Assembly (NCBI RefSeq): GCF_015521605.1
Contig: NZ_WANV01000033.1
Coordinates: forward strand, 31,807 to 95,806
Direction of reading: 5' to 3'
DNA: 64,000 nt
Source of the DNA: Thermococcus sp.
GTDB lineage: Archaea; Methanobacteriota_B; Thermococci; Thermococcales; Thermococcaceae
This document shows, piece by piece, positions 48,273-54,347 of this stretch (its first letter is position 1; each line of letters starts with the position of its first letter). The position numbers were made by a program, and so were the translations under genes. The notes under the pieces were generated by a model, which was given only the letters and a program-made list of their open reading frames with translations, did no database searches and was not told the DNA's origin.

Positions 48273-48879
48273 TCTTCTCACCTTCGATTGTGGAAACAAC
48301 GGTTTCAAAGACATCGTCAAAGAGCCTTGTGTACGTTCCCTGGACAAGCATATCAGCGAGAATCATTCCCCAGCCTGGGATGTAATAACCGTTGAGCTCC
48401 TTCCGGATTTTGAAGTAGAAGTCATCGTAGATGTAAACCTTGAAGGGGTAGCCGTCAGGATCCCTGAACTTCATGAGCTCTTTGAATGTTCTTTCACTTG
48501 CATAGATGATCCCACCCGCGGGGCTGATTATCCTGCCGAGCAGCCAGAGGGCTGAGTTTCCGGAGAAGAGAACCAGATCCCTCAGGTCGTAATCCGGGAT
48601 AAGCTTCATGGTTACCGGGCTCAGAGAGTTCAGTATTATCTTCTTATCCTTCGCCCACCTGAATATCAGCCCCTTCCTGTCAAGGATCATCAGCTTTCCG
48701 CCCGGCACCACCGTCAGATAATTTTCCTTTCTTAGAGTCCTGACAACCTGAAAGACGTACTTGTAGTTCATCCCGGTGATTCTTGAGATTTCAGGGACTG
48801 AAATTGGGGCATGATCAAAAAGCAGGCTGTAAACCTTCTCCCTCGAAGTTGGGGGTTTCACCCTCTCCACCAAATCCAT
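48259..48879 (-). CDS. AbiEi-like winged-helix regulator (putative antitoxin)
   Basis: The 206-aa protein starts with a winged-helix domain (REKVYSLLFDHAPISVPEISRITG, then YKYVFQVVRTLRKENYLTVV, residues 13-60), followed by a C-terminal domain of the AbiEi kind. It is predicted to bind the inverted repeat that directly abuts its start codon. The TATA-like TTTAAAT lies only 18 nt from ATG 48879, so GTG 48861, preceded by GGTGGAG, may be the true start. It is translationally coupled with the nucleotidyltransferase. Confidence 0.75.
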   Translation of the reverse strand: MDLVERVKPPTSREKVYSLLFDHAPISVPEISRITGMNYKYVFQVVRTLRKENYLTVVPGGKLMILDRKGLIFRWAKDKKIILNSLSPVTMKLIPDYDLRDLVLFSGNSALWLLGRIISPAGGIIYASERTFKELMKFRDPDGYPFKVYIYDDFYFKIRKELNGYYIPGWGMILADMLVQGTYTRLFDDVFETVVSTIEGEKNEGG

Positions 48880-48916
48880 AATATCAACAAATATTTAAAA
48901 GTCTTTTGTTGATATT
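48880..48916. promoter_or_regulatory. Perfect inverted-repeat operator of the AbiE-like pair
   Basis: AATATCAACAAA (48880-48891) and TTTGTTGATATT (48905-48916) form a perfect 12-bp inverted repeat with a 13-bp spacer that holds the TATA-like TTTAAA. The arm next to the gene touches the ATG. AbiEi antitoxins are known to repress their own promoter by binding inverted repeats, so autoregulation is the natural reading. Confidence 0.75.
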
Positions 48917-48953
48917 GATGATAAAGAACATATGACTTGAACCACATGGGTAC

Positions 48954-48971
48954 CCCCGAACCGGTTCGGGG
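48954..48971. repeat. 18-bp perfect palindrome
   Basis: CCCCGAACCGGTTCGGGG is a perfect palindrome, and GGGTACCC (48948-48955) is a second one beside it. They lie between the AbiE-like promoter and the decayed flippase fragment. They could be a recombination scar, a protein-binding site or a terminator hairpin for transcription coming from the TauE side. Confidence 0.6.
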
Positions 48972-48984
48972 ATTTGTCAATAAG

Positions 48985-49094
48985 CGCTTCGATGGCTTTG
49001 CTCGGAACCAGAAAACATTGAAATTGCTATTCCCAGCAAAAACAACCCCCGTCCCCCTCGCGATCTTCTGCAGTGCCTGACTCGCTTCGCCCAT
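48985..49094 (-). pseudogene. 5' remnant of a third flippase gene
   Basis: The first 22 codons (MGEASQALQKIARGTGVVFAG) are nearly identical to flippase 1 at 42153, with only a few silent changes. Similarity continues for about 50 nt with substitutions and indels (ATTTCAATGTTTTC against ATCTCAATGTTCTTC), then stops at about 48985. The frame is shifted, so no flippase can be made. The start sits 5 nt after the TauE/SafE stop, exactly as flippase 2 sits after the AbiEii-like stop. Confidence 0.8.
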
Positions 49095-49099
49095 GGGAT

Positions 49100-49840
49100 T
49101 CACCCGCTCAGCAAAGTGAACAGTCCAATCAGCAGTATTATCACGTTTATGACCATTTTAAGCTTCTCCCTATCGGCGATTCGGTTCAGGTGGGTGCCGA
49201 GGTAAACCCCGGGGACAGTCCCGAGGATCAGCGTTCCCGCGAGGCCGTAATCAACCCCACCGATGCCAGCATAGTTCAGGAAGCTGAACCCGGAGAGCGC
49301 CAGTCCGTAGACTATAGTCACACCAACGACGTCCCTCGGGTCGAGTTTGGCCACGTTCATCAGGGCAAAGCCCACTATGACCCCGGCCCCGACAGAGGTG
49401 AACTGGACGGTCAGGCCAACTATGAAGCCGAGGAGGTAAACGTATGCCCATCGCGGCCTAACGGGAAGGTTGAGCTCACCCCTGAGGAGGCTCAGAACCG
49501 CGCTGACGACGAGTATTGCCCCGAGGAGTGCGGTAAGGTAGTCGTTGAGGACGTTCCTGTCTATCCACCTGAGGAGTATCCCGCCGAGCACCACCGCGGG
49601 AACGCTTCCTGCGAAGAGCCTCAGCGCTATGTCGTATCTTATCCTGCTCTTTTTCCCGTGGAAGAACACTCCAAAGACCCTCGTGATGGTGGCGTAGAGC
49701 AGGTCGGTCCCCACGGCGGTTAGAGGCTCGACTCCGAGAAAGATGAGGGAAGGGGTCATCAAAGCCCCGCCGCCAATCCCTGTGAGGCCGACGAGAACAC
49801 CGACGAGAAAGCCCAGTCCGGCGAAGGTCAGCGGGTTCAA
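49100..49840 (-). CDS. TauE/SafE family anion transporter
   Basis: The 246-aa membrane protein has eight or so helices with the family repeats GLGFLVGVLVGLTGIGGGALMTPSLIFLGVEP and LLGFIVGLTVQFTSVGAGVIVGFALM. TauE/SafE proteins move sulfite, sulfate or sulfonates. The start is TTG 49840 with GGGTGAGGCA just upstream. Together with the sat/cysC cluster on the same strand, sulfate or sulfite movement is likely. Its stop is contiguous with the flippase remnant. Confidence 0.9.
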   Translation of the reverse strand: MNPLTFAGLGFLVGVLVGLTGIGGGALMTPSLIFLGVEPLTAVGTDLLYATITRVFGVFFHGKKSRIRYDIALRLFAGSVPAVVLGGILLRWIDRNVLNDYLTALLGAILVVSAVLSLLRGELNLPVRPRWAYVYLLGFIVGLTVQFTSVGAGVIVGFALMNVAKLDPRDVVGVTIVYGLALSGFSFLNYAGIGGVDYGLAGTLILGTVPGVYLGTHLNRIADREKLKMVINVIILLIGLFTLLSG

Positions 49841-49856
49841 TGCCTCACCCTCCGGC

Positions 49857-50402
49857 TCAAGGCAGGTAGCCCATCTCGCGGGCCTTCGCTATGACTGCCT
49901 CGACTTCCTCCTCCGGCGTCATCTTCGAGCTGTCCACCCTGACCTCGGGGTTCTCCGGCTCCTCGTAGACCCCGTCGTAGCCGGTGAGGCCCTTTATCTC
50001 GCCCCGCAATGCCTTGGCATAGAGGCCCTTGGGGTCGCGCTGGATTCTCACCTCAAGCGGAGCATAGACGTAGACCTCGATGAAGTCACCTATCTCCTTC
50101 CTAGCGTACTCCCTGACGGCCCTGTAGGGCGATATCAGCGAGACTATAGCTATGACCCCGTTCCTGCTGAGGAGCTTGGCCATGTGGATTACAACCCTGT
50201 TGTGCATCTCCCGCGCTTCCTTGCTGAACCCCAGCTCCGGGTAGAGCGTCTTCCTTATCGTGTCCCCGTCAAGTATCTCGACGCGGTAGCCGAGCTCCCT
50301 GAGCTTCCTGGCAAGCTTAACGGCCAGAGTCGTCTTCCCGACACCGCTCGGCCCCGTGAGCCAGATCGTGAATCCCTTCTCAAGGTTCTTCAGCCCGTTC
50401 AT
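49857..50402 (-). CDS. cysC: Adenylylsulfate (APS) kinase
   Basis: The enzyme phosphorylates APS to PAPS with ATP. The 181-aa protein has Walker A GPSGVGKTT (residues 17-25), ILDGDTIRKTLYPELGFSKEAREMHNRVV (the APS-binding DGD and R/N motif) and IVSLISPYRAVREYARKEIG. GTGGTAGA precedes the ATG. No APS or PAPS reductase or sulfite reductase is present in the window, so the PAPS may serve sulfation. Some archaeal CysC homologues phosphorylate other substrates. Confidence 0.93.
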   Translation of the reverse strand: MNGLKNLEKGFTIWLTGPSGVGKTTLAVKLARKLRELGYRVEILDGDTIRKTLYPELGFSKEAREMHNRVVIHMAKLLSRNGVIAIVSLISPYRAVREYARKEIGDFIEVYVYAPLEVRIQRDPKGLYAKALRGEIKGLTGYDGVYEEPENPEVRVDSSKMTPEEEVEAVIAKAREMGYLP

Positions 50403-50449
50403 TCTACCACCTCGTTTCAGCGGTTGATTGGAGGGCGAAAGGTTGGAGG

Positions 50450-51880
50450 TCAGAGGATGCTCCTCCCGTGCATTCCCGCGAGAGGCTCCTCCATGCCGAA
50501 GAGCCTGAGTACCGTCGGCGCGAAGTCGTAGATTGTCAGCTGCGTTGCTTTGCTCTCGTCGAAGCCCGGCAGGTACATCGAGAACACTCCGAACTCGGAG
50601 TGGTTGGCGTCATCCGGGCCTGTGTCGTTCTCAGGTAGGTAGTTGCTCGGGTGGCCGACTGTGCCAGCGGCGCGCCAGTTGAGGTTGTCGAAGTAGACCA
50701 TTATGTCGGGCTTGCTTCCCTTCGCCACCGGGTAGATGTCCTCGGGGTAGTAAACGCGAGTGTCCCACTTCTCACCGTTCGGGCCGCGTATGGCCTTTAT
50801 CTGCTCGGCAACCTCGTCCCTTACCTTCTCGAACCTAGAGAGCGGTATCTTTCCTTCCTTCTCCCTTCCGAGGACGTTGAGGAAAACCCTGGAATAGTAG
50901 CCGCCCCAGCCCCAGGCAGTTGTTGATTTCCAGTCGACCTCAAGGCTCTCGAAGCGCTTGACCTTCCCGTCGTGGAGGACCTCGGGGTTCTTCACCTTCA
51001 GCAGGCCCTCCTCGGCCAGCCACTGGTTCACGGCGAAGTTCCCGTGCATGGCCTTTATCCCGTGGTCGGAGACGATGAAGACCGCCGTCTCGTCGAGGTC
51101 TATGAGCTCAAGCGTTTTCCCTATCTCCCTGTCCAGGAGCCTGTAGTAGTCAGGGATGACGTTCTCGTATTTGTTGCCCTTGCCGGGGTAGAGGTGGTGG
51201 TTCGGGTCAAAGTAGCGCCAGAAGGCGTGGTGGAGCCTGTCCAGGCCGATCTCGACGAAGTGGAAGTAGTCCCACTCCTTCTCCTGGATGAGGTACCTTA
51301 TCACCTCGAACCGCTTTTCCGTCATCTCCCATATGCCCTCTTTCACCTCGTCTTTCGCCTCCTTCCTGAAGGGGACGTCGAAGATGTACTCCCCAACCAA
51401 GCGCTCGATCTCGCCCTTCAGATCCTTCGGGTAGGTGTAGTCGACGCTCGCATCGGGGGTTATGAAGCAGCTCACGAGGTGTCCCCTCATCGGCTTCGGC
51501 GGGTAGGTCGGAGGGACGCCGACGATTATCGACTCCTTCCCGCGCTCGCCGAGGTAGTCCCAGAGGGTCTTTTCTTTCACCTTCCTGCTGTGGGCTATCC
51601 AGTAGTCCGTGTAGGAATAGCCAGTCCTGTGCCTGAAGCCGTAGAGCCCGAGCTCTCCCGGTGTCTTCCCCGTGACCATCACCATCCACATCGGGATGGT
51701 TATGGCGGGGATTCCGGTCTGCATCGGGCCATAGACGGACTTCTCCAGGAGCTTTTTCACGTTGGGCATGTCGTCAATGAAGCGGTTGAAGAGGAGCTCC
51801 GGCGGGGCGGAGTCGAGGCCTATGACGAGCACCTTCTTTGTCCTCTCCATCCCTTCCTTAACCTTCCTCTCAAACTCCAT
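50450..51880 (-). CDS. Alkaline-phosphatase superfamily phosphodiesterase/phosphatase
   Basis: The 476-aa protein shows VLVIGLDSAPPELLF (metal Asp), QTGIPAITIPMWMVMVTGKTPG (nucleophile Thr region), VEIGLDRLHHAFWRYFDP, FIVSDHGIKAMHGNFAVNQWL and DDANHSEFGVFSMYLPG (His ligand). It lacks a signal peptide. Its gene lies between DHH and cysC in a sulfate-activation cluster, so it may hydrolyse or transfer sulfate or phosphate esters such as PAP or APS derivatives; this is inference. The ATG at 51880 has GAGGTGAGG upstream and overlaps the DHH stop region. Confidence 0.88.
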   Translation of the reverse strand: MEFERKVKEGMERTKKVLVIGLDSAPPELLFNRFIDDMPNVKKLLEKSVYGPMQTGIPAITIPMWMVMVTGKTPGELGLYGFRHRTGYSYTDYWIAHSRKVKEKTLWDYLGERGKESIIVGVPPTYPPKPMRGHLVSCFITPDASVDYTYPKDLKGEIERLVGEYIFDVPFRKEAKDEVKEGIWEMTEKRFEVIRYLIQEKEWDYFHFVEIGLDRLHHAFWRYFDPNHHLYPGKGNKYENVIPDYYRLLDREIGKTLELIDLDETAVFIVSDHGIKAMHGNFAVNQWLAEEGLLKVKNPEVLHDGKVKRFESLEVDWKSTTAWGWGGYYSRVFLNVLGREKEGKIPLSRFEKVRDEVAEQIKAIRGPNGEKWDTRVYYPEDIYPVAKGSKPDIMVYFDNLNWRAAGTVGHPSNYLPENDTGPDDANHSEFGVFSMYLPGFDESKATQLTIYDFAPTVLRLFGMEEPLAGMHGRSIL

Positions 51881-51885
51881 ATTCC

Positions 51886-52821
51886 TCACCTCGTGTACTC
51901 CTCGATGATTTTGAGGACGTCCTCGATTTTATCCCTCTCACAGACGCAACCCAGCACTTCCCTCTTGCCGCCGGCGTTGGTGCCGAGGGATTTAACCCTG
52001 GCGATGACTTCGGCCATGTCTATCCTTTGGGCTTCCTCCGGAGAGATTCGGAAGTAGACCTGGGCCTTCCCGTGGAAGTTCCCGTTGACCACGACCGCAC
52101 CCCTGTAGTTCATCTCCCAGACGAGCTTCCTCGCGACCTTGGAGATTATGTTGAAGGGGCTCTCGAACTCCACGAAGGCGAAGCCGTTCCGCTCTTCAGC
52201 CCCCGAAACTGCCTCCTCGATGGCATCCCTGATGGCCTCAGCCTTCCTGACCCAGGGTTCGTATTCGAGTAGGTCTCTGACGTCGTTTTCGAGGAGAATC
52301 CCTACGGCTCCCTCGACGGCTTCCCTCTCCATGGCGATGTAGCTGGAGTCAATCAGTTCAATCAGCCTTAAGGCTTCCGTCCGTGATAGGTTCGCTTTCC
52401 GGAGGAGCTCGTTAACGGTCTCCAGCTCGAAGGCCTTTTTCCCGATATCGCCAACGACGCCGAGGGCACTCCAGGCGTTGAAGAGGCCGAAGTGCTCCGA
52501 GACGACGAGTGAGCAGGAGGGGTAGTAGTCACCGTCCAGCGACGGATTAACCTGCTCCACGAGGGGATTTTTGATTTTCGGCTGTGTGTGGTGGTCCATG
52601 AAGAGGGTCGGGATTCTTACCCTCTCGACCTCACCCGGGACATTGAAGTCAAGGACGTAGAGTTTTTCTGCCTTTTCGACGGCATTCCATATCCTTTCGT
52701 CAAACCTGAACTCGCCTATCGGCGCCGTCATGTTGGTGAACTCCTCCAGCTTAAGGGCCCTCACGAGAAGCGCCGCCGATGTTACCCCATCGGTGTCCCA
52801 GTGGTGGACGATTAGGTGCAT
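51886..52821 (-). CDS. DHH-family phosphoesterase
   Basis: The 311-aa protein has VHHWDTDGVTSAALLVRA and FMDHHTQP, the DHH superfamily motifs I and III, and a C-terminal DHHA1-like domain with NAGGKREVLGC. Relatives hydrolyse pAp or nanoRNA. Beside sat and cysC, turnover of 3'-phosphoadenosine 5'-phosphate, the by-product of PAPS use, is an attractive but unproven role. GGAGG lies 7 nt before ATG 52821 (52827 is an alternative start). Confidence 0.88.
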   Translation of the reverse strand: MHLIVHHWDTDGVTSAALLVRALKLEEFTNMTAPIGEFRFDERIWNAVEKAEKLYVLDFNVPGEVERVRIPTLFMDHHTQPKIKNPLVEQVNPSLDGDYYPSCSLVVSEHFGLFNAWSALGVVGDIGKKAFELETVNELLRKANLSRTEALRLIELIDSSYIAMEREAVEGAVGILLENDVRDLLEYEPWVRKAEAIRDAIEEAVSGAEERNGFAFVEFESPFNIISKVARKLVWEMNYRGAVVVNGNFHGKAQVYFRISPEEAQRIDMAEVIARVKSLGTNAGGKREVLGCVCERDKIEDVLKIIEEYTR

Positions 52822-52858
52822 ACTCATTCCTCCGGCGGATAAAAGTTGAAGGGGAAAA

Positions 52859-53998
52859 TCACCCGACGAAGGGGTTCTCAAAGCTCCTCACGACTTCAAA
52901 GACCTCCGGGCGCATCATGTACTCCGGCGGCTGTTCTCCGGTCATTATCATCTTCCTGAGCTTGGTGCCGCTTATGTGGACGTGGAACTCCTTGGAATGG
53001 GGGCAGATCTTCGCGTTGACCATGCCCCCGCACTTCCTGCAGTAGAAGGACTCACGGATGAACATGGGGGTTATCCCGAGGTCGGGGAACTCTCCAAAGA
53101 GATCCCAGGCCTCGTAGGGGCCGTAGTAGTCTCCGACTCCGGCGTGGTCCCTTCCGACGATGAAGTGCGTTGCACCGAAGTTCTTCCTCATTATAGCGTG
53201 GTGGATGGCCTCCCTCGGCCCGGCATAACGCATCTCGTAGCGGACCGTGGCGAGGGTTGCAGCGTCTTTGGGGTAGTAATGCTCGAAGAGCGCCTCGTAG
53301 GCCCTTATTATGACCTCGTCCCTGTAGTCGCCCCTCTTCTTCCTCCCAAGGACTGGGTTGATGAAGAGGCCGTCCACGAAGGTGAGGGCAGCCTTCTGGA
53401 CGTACTCGTGACCGAGGTGGGGCACGTTCCTGGTCTGGAAGGCGACCACCGTCTTCCAGCCGCGCTCCTTGAAGAGAACCCGCGTCTCGACCGGCCTTAG
53501 GGTGTACTTGGCGAAGGGGTTCGGGAGCTCGTTGAGGAGCTCTATCTCACCGCCGACGAGGTAGTTCCCCATATCCATAACGCGAGCCACGCCCGGGTGA
53601 TTGGGGTCATCGGTCTTGAAGACCTTGACCGCGAACTCCCTCTTATCGTAGGTGTAGATCTCCTCGACGTGCATCCTGGCTATCGGCAGGTCGTCGTAAT
53701 ACAGCAGTACCGCATCGCCCTCGTCGAAGGTCCTCTCCCTCACGTCGAGCACTATCGGGATAGTCCAGGGCGTGTCGTCGCTCAGGCGCATGTGGTCGAG
53801 GACGCTCTCGAAGTCGTCGCTCGTGAGGAAGCCCTTGAGGGGTGAGTAGACACCGTGGGCGATGTTCTCAAGGTCTATAGCGCGACCATGCTCAATCTGG
53901 ACGCGGGGATATTCCTTCTGCTCGCCCAGAATTCTCTCGCGGGTCCTCTCGGCAACGAGCCTCCTGACGAGTCTGCCACCGTGCGGCTTTGAGACCAT
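52859..53998 (-). CDS. sat: ATP sulfurylase (sulfate adenylyltransferase)
   Basis: The enzyme activates sulfate to APS with ATP. The 379-aa protein has the signature QTRNVPHLGHEYVQK near 190, GRDHAGVGDYYGPYEAW, and FYCRKCGGMVNAKICPH, a CX2C...C zinc-binding site typical of archaeal and Thermus enzymes. HISGTKLRKMIMTGEQPP closes the active site. It is the first main gene of the sulfate-activation cluster, preceded by the small RHH protein. Confidence 0.97.
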   Translation of the reverse strand: MVSKPHGGRLVRRLVAERTRERILGEQKEYPRVQIEHGRAIDLENIAHGVYSPLKGFLTSDDFESVLDHMRLSDDTPWTIPIVLDVRERTFDEGDAVLLYYDDLPIARMHVEEIYTYDKREFAVKVFKTDDPNHPGVARVMDMGNYLVGGEIELLNELPNPFAKYTLRPVETRVLFKERGWKTVVAFQTRNVPHLGHEYVQKAALTFVDGLFINPVLGRKKRGDYRDEVIIRAYEALFEHYYPKDAATLATVRYEMRYAGPREAIHHAIMRKNFGATHFIVGRDHAGVGDYYGPYEAWDLFGEFPDLGITPMFIRESFYCRKCGGMVNAKICPHSKEFHVHISGTKLRKMIMTGEQPPEYMMRPEVFEVVRSFENPFVG

Positions 53999-54023
53999 GG
54001 TATCACCTCAAAAAGGAAAGACC

Positions 54024-54251
54024 TCAGTCGAGGTAGCCAAGGGCGCGAAGCCTCTCCTTGACCTTCTCTTCCTCCTCCTCGGTGAAGACCTCTTCCTTCT
54101 CCTCCTCTTCGAGGCTCGTAAGAACCTCGCGGAGGACGTAGGTCACGTAGTCGGAAACCGAGGTGAAACCGGTGCCCTCTATCCTGGCCTTAATCTTGTC
54201 GTAGAGCGGCTTCGGTATGGAAACGGTCGTGTACTTCTTCTCCTCAGCCAT
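54024..54251 (-). CDS. Ribbon-helix-helix type DNA-binding protein
   Basis: The 75-aa protein begins MAEEKKYTTVSIPKPLYDKIKARIEG, a beta strand followed by a helix as in CopG/MetJ-like RHH proteins, then SVSDYVTYVLREVLTSLEEEE and an acidic tail. It lies just upstream of sat on the same strand and may regulate the sulfate cluster. GGAGGTG lies 6 nt before ATG 54251. Two TTTAATTA repeats in its promoter are candidate operator sites. Confidence 0.82.
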   Translation of the reverse strand: MAEEKKYTTVSIPKPLYDKIKARIEGTGFTSVSDYVTYVLREVLTSLEEEEKEEVFTEEEEEKVKERLRALGYLD

Positions 54252-54277
54252 CACAAACACCTCCGGTCTTAATGATA

Positions 54278-54295
54278 TTTAATTACATTTAATTA
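54278..54295. promoter_or_regulatory. Tandem TTTAATTA repeats at the RHH/sat promoter
   Basis: TTTAATTA occurs at 54278-54285 and 54288-54295, one helical turn apart, within the promoter (minus-strand TAAATATC serves as a TATA-like box). RHH dimers commonly bind short repeats of this spacing, so autoregulation by the neighbouring protein is plausible. Confidence 0.45.
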
Positions 54296-54347
54296 AACGA
54301 TGGGCGGAGAATATAAAGATTTCGAAAAACGGGTGAATTCTGGAACA

